Part shown: positions 43,778 to 53,700 of the stretch, piece after piece
Numbering within the stretch: position 1 is the stretch's first letter
How the letters are laid out: each line of letters opens with the position of its first letter
Source: Pseudoalteromonas rubra
Lineage (GTDB): Bacteria; Pseudomonadota; Gammaproteobacteria; Enterobacterales; Alteromonadaceae
DNA length: 64,000 bases
Direction: 5' to 3'
Assembly (NCBI RefSeq): GCF_005887095.1
Contig: NZ_PNCI01000042.1
Span: forward strand, 106,127-170,126
The notes under the pieces: model-generated
The model's database searches: none
What the model was told of the DNA's origin: nothing
Seen by the model: only the letters and a program-made list of their open reading frames with translations
Program-made: the position numbers and the translations under genes

Positions 43778-44460
43778 AGCGACTCCTGTGCATGGTATTG
43801 GCTGAAATCTTCAATATATTTGTGCTGTTGTGCACGTGGCTGTGCATCACGCCACAGCTGCAAGGTCTGCATACCGGCTGCTTTGGCGGCATCCAGTTCG
43901 GCCACTACATCACTTAGAAAGAGAATTTCGTGCGCCGCAAAAGATAACTGACTGACAATGGTTTGATAGGCTTCGGGCTGTTGTTTGGCACCGACCCGGG
44001 TATCAAAATAGCCACTGAACATAGGTCGCATATCACCATAGTCTGAATGCGCAAACAGCAGTTGTTGAGCCTGAACGGAGCCGGATGAATACACATAAAG
44101 CGCCTTGCCAGCGTCATGCTCGGTACACAAAAACTGGTAGGCATCCGGATAAATATGGCCAGTAAAGTCGCCATTCTGATAACCATGCTGCCAGATCATG
44201 CCCTGCAATTGCTTTAGCGGGGTTATTTTTTTATCTTCGGCGATCCAGTTAAGTAGCGCCTGAATAACCTGATCCAGTGTAGCGTGTGGGTCGCCCAGTT
44301 CTGCGCGTACGGCATCTAGTTGCGTACTGACTTCGGGTTGTTGTGCGTACTGAGTGACGAAATCTGTCAGGTTATTTGCGGCATAGGGAAACAAGACCTC
44401 TTTGACGAAAGAGATACGCGTAATGGTGCCTTCGATGTCGGTCAGAATAGCTTTGATCAT
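43774..44460 (-). CDS. mtnC: enolase-phosphatase (2,3-diketo-5-methylthiopentyl-1-P enolase/phosphatase)
   Basis: A 228-residue HAD-family bifunctional enzyme. Motif I is ILTDIEGTITRISFVKEVLFPYA, with DIEGT in place of the usual DxDGT as in MtnC; motif II is YVYSSGSVQAQ and the late acidic residues lie in LFLSDVVAELDAA. It turns the diketo phosphate into acireductone. Overlaps mtnB by 4 bp and mtnD by 4 bp, so the three are one coupled operon. Confidence 0.96.
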   Translation of the reverse strand: MIKAILTDIEGTITRISFVKEVLFPYAANNLTDFVTQYAQQPEVSTQLDAVRAELGDPHATLDQVIQALLNWIAEDKKITPLKQLQGMIWQHGYQNGDFTGHIYPDAYQFLCTEHDAGKALYVYSSGSVQAQQLLFAHSDYGDMRPMFSGYFDTRVGAKQQPEAYQTIVSQLSFAAHEILFLSDVVAELDAAKAAGMQTLQLWRDAQPRAQQHKYIEDFSQYHAQESL

Positions 44461-45071
44461 GCGTTTTTTTCCAGTTGTCGTCGCGTCAGTTCGCAGTTAA
44501 ACAAAAATTCCAGTGCCTCGATATGGCGACGGGTTTCGTTGATATCGGCACCCATGGCATACAACCCATGGCCGCGGATCAGCACGCCGTGTTGGATAGG
44601 CGTATGGGAATGATATTCAGCTACTCGACCAGCCAGGGCGGGAATATCCTGATCGTTATCGAATACCGGAATGGCCAGAGTTTCCAGGTGGCTGGTATAG
44701 CCATGCAGGGCTTTTTGCATTTCATACCCAGTGATGTCCAGGCTGTGATCTGCTGTCAGGTGTGACAAGACTGTGGCGGCAACAGAGTGGGTATGTAAGA
44801 TACAATGGGTACGAGGGCTGAGTGCATACAGCGCAAGATGTAGCTCGGTTTCAGCCGAGGGATTACCAGTGCCGGCTGTCTGTGTGCCCTTGGTGTCGAA
44901 CTCCAGAAAATGCTCAGGTTGCAATGCGCCTTTGTCATGACCACTGGCCGTGACAACAAAGCCTTGCTCTGTTCTAATGGAGAAATTGCCTCCGGTTGCC
45001 GGTACCCAGCCCTGTGCGCTGAGCCAGCCTCCGGCTTCTATCAGGGCATGTTTTGCTTGTGCTGATTGCAT
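44457..45071 (-). CDS. mtnB: methylthioribulose-1-phosphate dehydratase
   Basis: A 204-residue class II aldolase-fold dehydratase. Metal ligands: LHTHSVAATVLS (HxH) and a His in IRGHGLYAMG. The first residues AQAKHALIEAGGWLSAQGWVPATGGNFSIR are typical of MtnB. ATG 45071 has AGAGGT 7 nt upstream; the frame is open to a GTG at 45086. First gene of mtnBCD, divergent from mtnE. Confidence 0.95.
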   Translation of the reverse strand: MQSAQAKHALIEAGGWLSAQGWVPATGGNFSIRTEQGFVVTASGHDKGALQPEHFLEFDTKGTQTAGTGNPSAETELHLALYALSPRTHCILHTHSVAATVLSHLTADHSLDITGYEMQKALHGYTSHLETLAIPVFDNDQDIPALAGRVAEYHSHTPIQHGVLIRGHGLYAMGADINETRRHIEALEFLFNCELTRRQLEKNA

Positions 45072-45108
45072 ACGCTTACCTCTCACGAGTAATATCGTGG
45101 ATAATTTT

Positions 45109-45132
45109 AGACGGCTATACTTCTATTCGAAG
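45109..45132. promoter_or_regulatory. MetJ box array between mtnB and mtnE
   Basis: Consecutive 8-mers AGACGGCT, ATACTTCT and ATTCGAAG. The first two match AGACGTCT at 7 and 6 positions, and they resemble the first two boxes of the mtnK-mtnA array base for base (AGAxGxCTATACxTCT). This supports a shared regulator for both divergent promoters. Confidence 0.65.
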
Positions 45133-45184
45133 CAATGATAGCATCGCTTGGGCCGTTACACCACACGCAAACGAGGACTTGGCC

Positions 45185-46324
45185 GTGGAAAGTAAATTAC
45201 CTCATGTAGGCACCAGTATTTTTTCAAAAATGACCGCGCTGGCCAATCAGCATGGTGCACTCAATCTGTCTCAGGGTTTTCCTGAGTTTGATGCGCCTGA
45301 ACGGCTCAAACTCGGACTGACCCGGTATGTTCAGGCGGGTATGAACCAGTATGCGCCTTCGCCCGGCATGCCGGCTTTACAACAGCAGATTGCCGCATTG
45401 GTAGAGCGAAAATACGGGGCTAAGGTCCAGGCTGCGGCTCAGGTTACCGTGACAGCTGGCGCCACAGAAGCACTGTTTGTGGCCATTCAGACGCTGGTGC
45501 GCCCGGGTGATGAAGTCATCGTGTTCGACCCTGCGTATGATTCTTATCATCCAGCCATTGAACTGGCCGGCGGTACCAGTGTACATATCGCGCTGCAGGC
45601 ACCGGATTACCTGATTGACTGGCAACAGGTTGCAGCCGCTGTGACGGCAAAAACACGTGCTATTATTGTCAATACACCCCATAACCCAAGTGCAAAAACG
45701 CTAAAAGCAGCAGATATGACAGCGTTAAAGGCATTGTTGAATGAGCACGACCTGTATCTGATCAGCGATGAAGTGTATGAGCATATTACCTTTGATGCTC
45801 AGCCACATATGAGTGCACTACGGGACCCTGATCTGGCAGCCAGAGCGATGGTGGTGGCCAGTTTTGGTAAGACTTTTCATTGCACCGGCTGGAAGCTGGG
45901 ATATTGTATTGCACCTGAGGCGCTCAGTGATGAATTTCGTAAGATCCATCAGTATGTCACCTTCTCTTGTTTTACCCCGGCGCAGCTGGCGCTGGCTGAT
46001 ATGCTCAAAGAGGAACCGGAGCATGTCGATGCATTGTCTGACTTCTATCAGCATAAGCGCGATCTGCTGGTTGAGGCACTTCAGCCGGGAAGATTTACCA
46101 TTTTGCCCAGTGAAGGCAGCTACTTCTTGTTACTGGACTACAGCGCCATTTCGTCGCTGGATGATGTACGCTTTTGTGAATACCTGGTGGAGGAAGTCGG
46201 AGTTGCGGCGATCCCCCTCAGTGTATTCTACGCAGGCGGCAGTACAGATAAGGTGATCCGTCTGTGTTTTGCCAAAGAAGACAGTACCTTACAGGAGGCT
46301 GCGAAGCGATTATGTCAACTTTAA
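45185..46324 (+). CDS. mtnE: PLP-dependent aminotransferase, methionine salvage (KMTB to Met)
   Basis: A 379-residue class I aminotransferase of the YbdL/KAT type. The PLP Lys is in VASFGKTFHCTGWKLGYC; substrate and fold landmarks are LSQGFPEFDAPERLK, VTAGATEALF, NTPHNPSAKTL and RLCFAKEDSTL. The start is GTG 45185 with GAGG upstream; the open frame continues 44 codons further but through the divergent promoter and MetJ boxes. Its end overlaps the omega-amidase gene, which suggests glutamine is the amino donor. Confidence 0.9.
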   Translation: MESKLPHVGTSIFSKMTALANQHGALNLSQGFPEFDAPERLKLGLTRYVQAGMNQYAPSPGMPALQQQIAALVERKYGAKVQAAAQVTVTAGATEALFVAIQTLVRPGDEVIVFDPAYDSYHPAIELAGGTSVHIALQAPDYLIDWQQVAAAVTAKTRAIIVNTPHNPSAKTLKAADMTALKALLNEHDLYLISDEVYEHITFDAQPHMSALRDPDLAARAMVVASFGKTFHCTGWKLGYCIAPEALSDEFRKIHQYVTFSCFTPAQLALADMLKEEPEHVDALSDFYQHKRDLLVEALQPGRFTILPSEGSYFLLLDYSAISSLDDVRFCEYLVEEVGVAAIPLSVFYAGGSTDKVIRLCFAKEDSTLQEAAKRLCQL

Positions 46325-47097
46325 CCGTTGCGCTGGTGCAGCAATCGATTGACTGGCTGGCACCTCAAAATAATTTTGCTCAGCTGCAAACTCAGCTGCA
46401 AGCTCATCAGACCCAGTTGCACAGCTGTGATTTGATCATTTTGCCGGAAACCTTCGCAACTGGTTTTGCGCTGGCCGAACCTTGCGCAGAACCTCCCCTG
46501 GAGGGGAAGGCCCTGGCTTTTTTAAAACAACAGGCGCAGCGCTGGCAGGCGGTTGTGGCGGGCAGTGTACTGGTCAAGCAAGGTGACAAGAAAGCCAATC
46601 GCTTTTACTGGTGCTGGCCGGATGGCTCGGTGCGCTACTATGATAAACGTCATCTGTTTTGCCTTGGCAAAGAAGGGGAGTATGTCATTGCCGGAGAGGA
46701 GCGTGTGGTATTCGAGGTGAATGGCTTTAGGATCTTGCCGCAGGTGTGTTATGACCTGCGTTTCCCTGTGTTTCAGCGTAATCGCAATGACTATGATGTG
46801 ATGATCAATGTGGCAAACTGGCCGGCTGCCCGACGTCGCATCTGGGATACGTTATTACAAGCCAGAGCGATTGAAAACCAGTGTTATGTGCTGGGCTGTA
46901 ACCGGGTTGGTGAGGATGGATATGGCACGGCACACAATGGTGGGACAGCTGCATATGATTATACCGGCGCCTTACTGGCGGAGGTAGCGGATGATCAAGC
47001 CGGTGTGCTGGTGGTCAGCCTGGACAAGGCGTCGCTGGAGTCCTTCAAGCTGGGCTTTCCTGCGCACCTGGATGCGGACTCATTTGCCCTGCAATAA
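46312..47097 (+). CDS. mtnU: omega-amidase, nitrilase family (MtnU/Nit2-like)
   Basis: A 261-residue carbon-nitrogen hydrolase. The Glu-Lys-Cys triad is visible: Glu in LIILPETFATGF, Lys in YDKRHLFCLGKE, Cys in LPQVCYDLRFPVF. ATG 46312 lies inside the end of mtnE (13-bp overlap). Nit2-type enzymes hydrolyse alpha-ketoglutaramate, the by-product when a glutamine transaminase aminates the methionine precursor, so the pairing with mtnE makes biochemical sense. The name mtnU is by analogy with the Bacillus cluster; YbeM-type is an alternative name. Confidence 0.88.
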   Translation: MSTLTVALVQQSIDWLAPQNNFAQLQTQLQAHQTQLHSCDLIILPETFATGFALAEPCAEPPLEGKALAFLKQQAQRWQAVVAGSVLVKQGDKKANRFYWCWPDGSVRYYDKRHLFCLGKEGEYVIAGEERVVFEVNGFRILPQVCYDLRFPVFQRNRNDYDVMINVANWPAARRRIWDTLLQARAIENQCYVLGCNRVGEDGYGTAHNGGTAAYDYTGALLAEVADDQAGVLVVSLDKASLESFKLGFPAHLDADSFALQ

Positions 47098-47163
47098 GAA
47101 ACCAGATACAACGCGGTGAACCTAAACCGCGCTGTACATACACTGATGGACCGCTGTGCGGAT

Positions 47164-50100
47164 TTAAGAGGCGTTATAGCTGTGGATCAGTAGCTCCTGC
47201 TCAGGTGACGCCAGGGCGCTCTGTTGACGTGCATTCACTTCAAAGTAACCGAGTAATTCACGCATGGCATTGGCCTGCTCAGACATTTGTCGTGCTGCCG
47301 CCATCGTCTCTTCCGTGATAGCCGAGTTTTCCTGAATTAAGTCCGTCAGACGTTGTACCACGATATCCACTTCTTTGATCGACTGCTGTTGTGTGGTGGT
47401 CGACAGATTGATTTTTACTATGTTTTGGCTCACATCGGCGACGGCTTCGACTATTTGATCCAGCTTCTCACCTGAATAATTAGCCAGCTGTGTGCCTTGC
47501 TCCACTTTCTCGTTACTATTTGCAATGATCTCTTTGATTTGCTTGGCAGAAGCGGCACTGCGACCCGCCAGCTCACGCACTTCGTTGGCAACGACCGCAA
47601 AACCCCGGCCGTTTTCACCTGCCCGTGCCGCTTCCACGGCGGCATTGAGTGCCAGCAAGTTGGTTTGAAAAGCCAGTGCATCGATCACTGACACAATCTC
47701 ATTAATGTCTTTGCTGGCCCGGTTCACTTCACCGATGGCTGTGACTGTGTCCTGTGACAGAGAGCCGCCTTCTTTGGCTATGGTTTCCGCATTGCTGGCC
47801 AGTTCAACGGCGGTGCCTGATTGCTTGGCTACTAAGGTCAGCTCTTCGAGCATATGGCTGGTACTGGCGCTGGCTTCTTCCAGGTTGGCTGCCTGCTCTT
47901 CGGTACGCTGGCTGATCTCAGTGTTGCTGGCTGCAATTTCGCCGGCGCTCTGGGTAACCTGACCCGCCGCATACTGGATCCCTTCAATCACTTCAGTCAG
48001 CTTGGCGATGGTGGCATTAACATCGCGTTGCAGGGTTTCAAAGACGCCTTCATAGTGGCCATTGATCTGTTCATTCAGCCGCCCTCTAGCTAGCGCGCTC
48101 AATACCCGTGTGACCTCATTGATGGCGTCAGACACTGTGGTTGTGGAGGCGTTGACGTCTTCTTTTAGCTGCAATAACTGGCCCTGCAAGTCGGACTCAA
48201 TCTGAACGGTAAAGTCGCCCTGACTCATTGCCGACATGACGCTGGCCAGCTCTTCTATGACACGGCTGAGATTATTCACCGAATGGTTGATATCGCCTTT
48301 AAGTGTATCCAGCTGACCACACATAGGAGAATTGATGGTGCGGTCGAAGCGACCATGACTGATTGCCATCATCACGGATGAAATTTCGCTGATGGCCTCA
48401 TCGACGCTGCGTACCGAGACATTAATATGCTCTTTTAGCTCCCCAAGCTGTCCCTGAGCTGGTGTCGACACAGTTTGTTTGAAATCTCCCTCGCTGACGG
48501 CAGCCATAGTGTGGCCGATGTCTTCGATAATGGCGGCGAGGTTTTCAACACTGGAGTTGGTGTCTTCTTTGAGCTCCTCAAGCTGGCCGCGTAGCGGCAA
48601 TTCAAGACGCTGACTAAAGTCGCCCTGTCGCAGTGCACTCATCATGGCTGCGAGTCCATCAATGGCCCCGGCAACACTGCTTACGGAGTTATTTACGCTC
48701 ACTTTTAGCTGTTGCAGGCTACCTAGCGCCTCAACCTGTACTTGCCCCCGGAAGTGACCTTGTTCCATCTCCGACATCACGCTGACAATTTCTGTCATAG
48801 TCGCATTGATAGAATGCATAGAGGTGTTGATATGCTGTTTGAGGGTTGCCAGATCACCACTCATTTCGGACTGGAGCTGTTTGTCAAACTGGCCTTCTGA
48901 CATTGCATGGATCACTTGCCCCACATCGCTCAATGCCGTTTGCAGGCTTTGCGCGCAGTCATTCGTGGCACGCTTCAGGGTATCCAGTTCCCCTTTACAC
49001 GGCACACTGATCCGGTCGTCAAATCTACCTGAGGCCATGCGGTTCATCACTCGGTTTGTCTCTGAAATAGACAGCTGCAACGCATCCAGCAGAGAGTTAA
49101 ACGCCTGGCCGCAGCGGCCAATTTCATCCAAAGTATTTATCTCAGTGCGTAAAGCGAAGTCACCCTCTTGCTCTACTTTGCGAATGGTATTCACCAGCGC
49201 GTGGACCGGGCGAGTCAGAGTACGAGCGAACCAGAATGCGGCCAGAATTATCATAATAATACAGGCTGCCAGCACCATAAGTAATTGGGTACGTAAGGTA
49301 TTTATCGGCGCAAAGGCTTCTGCTTCGTCGATTTCAGCCAGCAGCGCCCAGCGTACGTTAAACACATCAACGGAGGTATAAGCCGACAGAACGGGGTTGC
49401 CATTATAATCGAGTACGACTTTCTGTCCTTGTTGTCCCTGCATGGCCAGTTTGAATGCTTCGGTATTCACTGTGCCTCTTTCCGGATGACGAAATGAAGC
49501 TGTCACTGAGTGATGAACCGGATCCAGATAAGAGTCTGAGCGCATCAGGCCTTCCGGACCAACTAAGTAGGTTTCTCCGCTTTCTCCCAGTCCCTGACGC
49601 TCTGTCATAATGGTATTCAGGGCGTCAATAGAGAGCTGGTAGATTAATGTGGCTGGTACCTCACCATCAATGACCAAGGGGGCCGCGACAAAACTGGCGG
49701 GGGCATTGTAAGAAGGCAAATACTGCTCATAATCAACAAACGCCATATCGCCTTCCTGGCTTAATTCGCGGGCTGCGAGAAACGCTTTGGCAATATTGCT
49801 CTTTGAGTAAGGGCCGTAGAGCAGTGAGGTGGCAAAGTCGCTCTCTTTGTAGACCGAATAGATAATATTGCCACTCAGGTTATCGACAATGAAAATATCA
49901 TAAAACTCGTAAACGTCGGCAATCTTAGTGAAAAATTCATGGTATTGCCTGTGCACTTGATCGTATGTGTCGTCAACAGGGCTGCTGAGCAGATTAAGCT
50001 TTTCCCCCAGTGGATGCGGGTTCTCGGCCAGGTAACGGGTTTGCAAAGTGATCCCCTGAGGGGACAAGTTGTCTAAGAGTATCGCGGGTGGTGCGGCTTG

Positions 50101-50472
50101 CTCATTGAGCGATTTAAAGCGTGGCGCAAACTGCTCGCGGTAAAAGCGTGTCAGGCTGGCGGGTGTCGCAACGGCATCATCGACTTCAGCATAGGCCCGG
50201 ATGAAGTCGCTGGCGGCCTGTTTTACATAGGGGTTCACCGCCAGCGATACCAGTTTATCCTGCACGCCATTGAAATGACGCTCAATGGCGCTTTCTTTAA
50301 TTTCACCGACCGCCCCCAATTGGGCATAGACCTGTCGGGTCATGGCATCGGACGATTGCATCAGGGCCATAGTGATGACGATGGCAGTTGGGATCAGGGC
50401 GACCAGTAGAAAGGCCGAGATCAATTTTTGTGTCAGGTTAAGTGACTTAAAGAAGTGGCTGAGATCAGACAT
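47164..50472 (-). CDS. methyl-accepting chemotaxis protein with poly-HAMP array
   Basis: A 1102-residue chemoreceptor. TM1 about 16-37, large periplasmic Cache-like sensor (about 40-390), TM2 about 393-413, a membrane-proximal HAMP (about 413-468), then eight further HAMP-like repeats of about 45 residues (about 470-845), each with an M/L-x-A-x-x-x-G-x-F/L pattern such as MASGRFDDRI, MSEGQFDKQL, MSALRQGDF, MAAVSEGDF and MSAMSQGDF. The signalling domain follows (about 850-1080) with hairpin tip DALAFQTNLLALNAAVEAARAGE (split here by function) near residue 940. No C-terminal CheR pentapeptide is evident. Extracellular ligand unknown. Confidence 0.93.
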   Translation of the reverse strand: MSDLSHFFKSLNLTQKLISAFLLVALIPTAIVITMALMQSSDAMTRQVYAQLGAVGEIKESAIERHFNGVQDKLVSLAVNPYVKQAASDFIRAYAEVDDAVATPASLTRFYREQFAPRFKSLNEQAAPPAILLDNLSPQGITLQTRYLAENPHPLGEKLNLLSSPVDDTYDQVHRQYHEFFTKIADVYEFYDIFIVDNLSGNIIYSVYKESDFATSLLYGPYSKSNIAKAFLAARELSQEGDMAFVDYEQYLPSYNAPASFVAAPLVIDGEVPATLIYQLSIDALNTIMTERQGLGESGETYLVGPEGLMRSDSYLDPVHHSVTASFRHPERGTVNTEAFKLAMQGQQGQKVVLDYNGNPVLSAYTSVDVFNVRWALLAEIDEAEAFAPINTLRTQLLMVLAACIIMIILAAFWFARTLTRPVHALVNTIRKVEQEGDFALRTEINTLDEIGRCGQAFNSLLDALQLSISETNRVMNRMASGRFDDRISVPCKGELDTLKRATNDCAQSLQTALSDVGQVIHAMSEGQFDKQLQSEMSGDLATLKQHINTSMHSINATMTEIVSVMSEMEQGHFRGQVQVEALGSLQQLKVSVNNSVSSVAGAIDGLAAMMSALRQGDFSQRLELPLRGQLEELKEDTNSSVENLAAIIEDIGHTMAAVSEGDFKQTVSTPAQGQLGELKEHINVSVRSVDEAISEISSVMMAISHGRFDRTINSPMCGQLDTLKGDINHSVNNLSRVIEELASVMSAMSQGDFTVQIESDLQGQLLQLKEDVNASTTTVSDAINEVTRVLSALARGRLNEQINGHYEGVFETLQRDVNATIAKLTEVIEGIQYAAGQVTQSAGEIAASNTEISQRTEEQAANLEEASASTSHMLEELTLVAKQSGTAVELASNAETIAKEGGSLSQDTVTAIGEVNRASKDINEIVSVIDALAFQTNLLALNAAVEAARAGENGRGFAVVANEVRELAGRSAASAKQIKEIIANSNEKVEQGTQLANYSGEKLDQIVEAVADVSQNIVKINLSTTTQQQSIKEVDIVVQRLTDLIQENSAITEETMAAARQMSEQANAMRELLGYFEVNARQQSALASPEQELLIHSYNAS

Positions 50473-50689
50473 GCTCCCTGCTCCTTGTATTAGCTGATAT
50501 ACCCGTGAGGCTGTGTTGGTGGGCGGCCTCGCTGCGCCGCCATCATAGCATGAGCCTGACGATAGAGTATCCTATTCAGTGACACAGTTTAGAACAGTTC
50601 TCGACAATATCCAGCATGCAGAGCGGGACAAGCCGAGGTATGTAAGGCATTGTTGCCAGAAGATAAATGCGCAGATAGAGGGATTGGCG

Positions 50690-50716
50690 AAAAAAAAGCA
50701 GCCAATCGGCTGCTTT
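50690..50716 (-). terminator. terminator after the propeller/amidohydrolase gene
   Basis: Minus strand AAAGCAGCC, loop GATT, GGCTGCTTT, then a run of T. It starts about 20 bp after the stop of the gene at 50737. Confidence 0.9.
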
Positions 50717-50736
50717 AGCAATGAAACGATCTGGTT

Positions 50737-53700
50737 TTAGTGTTTCCAGTGATATTTATGTGCTTTTTCTTCCATATATGCTTCCGTTGCCGGATGCATT
50801 GGTGTCTTACTGCCATTTTCGAAGAACAGCGGTTGACGTTTCACATTATAATTACCCGTTTCGTTCATCGTCGCAGCGTCATAGATACGACCATTCAGCA
50901 CGGTATAAGCGACTTTTTCTGATTCGCGAATGTCGTTCAGTACGTCACCATCGATGATCACTAAGTCAGCCAGCTTGCCTTTTTCAATGGTACCGATGTC
51001 GTGGTCCATGGCCAGGTATTTTGCCCCATCAATGGTACCACTGCGCAGCGCTTCCCATGGCGTAAAGCCACCTTGCGCCATTGACCACAGCTCCCAGTGG
51101 GCGCCCAGGCCTTCACGCTGGCCGTGCGCACCAATGTGTACCGTTACGCCTTTATCACGCAGTTGTTTCGCGGATTTCGCTGCGTTGATATGGTTATAGT
51201 GGTGTTCTGGTGCCTTTTCACGGCGCACTGAACGCGGGTTAAGGATGTAGTCCGGAACAAAGCTGGCCAGACGTTCGTTCTTCCATACATCTGTGGTGTC
51301 GTAGAAGTAGTCTTCTCCTTTGATACCACCGTAGGCCACGTTAAACGTTGGGGTGAAACCGGCTTTGGTCTGGCTCCACATTTGCGTAACGTCAGAATAG
51401 ATGTTCGGGATTGGCAGAGCATGCTCCAGACCGGTGTGACCATCGATGATCATATTCATGTTCTGCTGGAACTTAGAACCACCTTCCGGTACCACCATGA
51501 TTTCCATTTGCTTTGCTGCTTCGAGCACTTGCTGGCGCGTATCACGACGTGGGTGGTTATAACTCTTCACTGTGATAGCCCCCGCATCTTTGAGACGTTT
51601 AACATGGAACTGCGCGTCTTCCAGGTTACTGATTGGGGTTTTATATCCCGGTGCATTACCTGCGTAAAGAATACGGCCTACCGAGTAAATACGGGGTGCG
51701 ACGGTCAAACCTGCACGCTGTAATTCGGCCATAGAGAAGACTTCGTTCGAGTCATTGGATGGATCATGAATCGTGGTAACACCAAAACTGACGTTGGATA
51801 GCTGATTCCAGTTTTGTTCCGGTTGCAGGTTATGGCTGCCATAGCTGCCGTGGGCGTGCGCATCTACCAGGCCAGGGATCACCGTTTTGCCGGTGATATC
51901 CATCACTTTGGCTTTACTTGGGATCTCAATATCGGCACGAGTGCCCACTGCAACAATGCGGTTTTCCTCAATCAGGATCACCCCATCTTCGATGATTTCT
52001 TGCTGCTCGTCCGCGTTACGCATAGTCACAACTTTACCACCAACCAGGGCCAATATACCTTCTGGTTTGTCGGCCTTTTTCTCAAAGCTCAGATCAATGC
52101 CTTGCGCTGTCAGTTCTGCCGGCTCAGCTGCGGCGCCTTTCAAGAATGCAAAGGTATCTGTCAGCTTACGCTGATACAAAGTAGGACCAAAAGCCCAGGT
52201 TAACGCACTGCTGTCTGCTTTCCAGTTCAGGAAGTCACCAGAATACTTTGATACTTGTTGTACCGGGAACGACTTAGTTCCTTTGTTAATTGACAGGGTT
52301 TTACCTGTGCTGGTAAATGGCGCTACAAAGGTGTTGAAGTTTTCGATGAAGGCAACATAGTGACCATCAGGAGAAACACGGTAGTCAAAAATGTAGTCGC
52401 CCTTGAAGTGTGAACGCTCTTTTTCACCAGTGAGGTCAACAGATTTTAGTTCACGGTGTGTACCATCGCTCATGACGCTGAAATAAATACGGTCTTTTTC
52501 TGCGCCGAAGTGGGGATTGTCACCATGTTTGATGATGCGCTTGGCTTCGCCACCTTTGGCACTGGTCAGGTAGATACCCGGTTCCATCGACCAGTCACCG
52601 CTGAGCAGGTAACCCCCTGTCACTTTGCGGTACAAGACATGTTTACCATCTGGTGAAAAGCTCGGGTTGATATAGTGACCTGGGTCTTGGGTGATCACTC
52701 GGCCTGTGCCGCCACTGGCTGATACTATGCGTACGGCACCTAAGTCCTGATCGTCCCAGCTGGTGTATACGATGTATTTGCCATCACGTGAGAAGCTTGG
52801 GTAGAACTCAAAGTGGTCGTTTTGCTTTGTTACACGGCGTACTTTACCTGAAGCGATGTCTTTGGTGTACAAATGACCTAATGCCTGAAACAGCGCCGTT
52901 TTACCATCCGGAGAAATCTGTGACCAGCGCGCCAGCTTGACTTTGAAAGTATCCGGTGCCACGTCGACAGCAAATTTAAGCGCAGGTGTGATTTCTTTCT
53001 CAGCAACAACACGAGTTGGGATCACCTTGGCTTGTTTACTGGCAATGTCGACTTTATGGAATACGCCGCCCGCCCAGAAAACTAAGGCTTTGCCATCCGG
53101 TGTATAGGCAAATGCCGGGGTGTTACCTTGTGCACCATTGGCTTCTTGCAGGTCACGGTCCAGGCCGGCAAAGATCTCAGTTTCGATACCTGATTTCAGA
53201 TCTTTAATATACAAGGCGCTTTGCATGACCTTGCCATTTTCAATACGCTTAACGAACGCCAGTGATTTACCATCCGGGCTCGGTGTTGGGCGAATCGCGC
53301 CGCCGGAGCCACGGATCACGGTTTCTTCTTCACCAGTGGCCAGATCCCATGAGCGGATCTCAAACACGGATCCCAGGGCATTTTTGTTGTATTCCCAGGT
53401 GACACCAGGTGTGGCATCGACTGAGTAATACAGCTTCTTACCATCGGTTGAGAAAGCGGGTTCAGCGATGTTTTTCTGCGACTTAGCACCATGTAAACGA
53501 TCTCTTACCACCACACCTTTACCACCTGAGATATGGTACATGCGGATTGAACCACCCGGAATCGTACGACCCGTTACCTGACCTTGCTTAACCGCGATGT
53601 ACTGACCATCTGGTGACCAGGCGGGGTTATGCAGTAGGTTATGAGACTCATCAGAGACTTTGCGCATGTTGTCGCCGTTGACGTCCATCACCCACAGGTT

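Noticed and set aside
45053..45184. 44-residue N-terminal extension of mtnE
   Set aside because: It would translate the divergent promoter and MetJ box region and has no counterpart in the family; GTG 45185 has a ribosome binding site.
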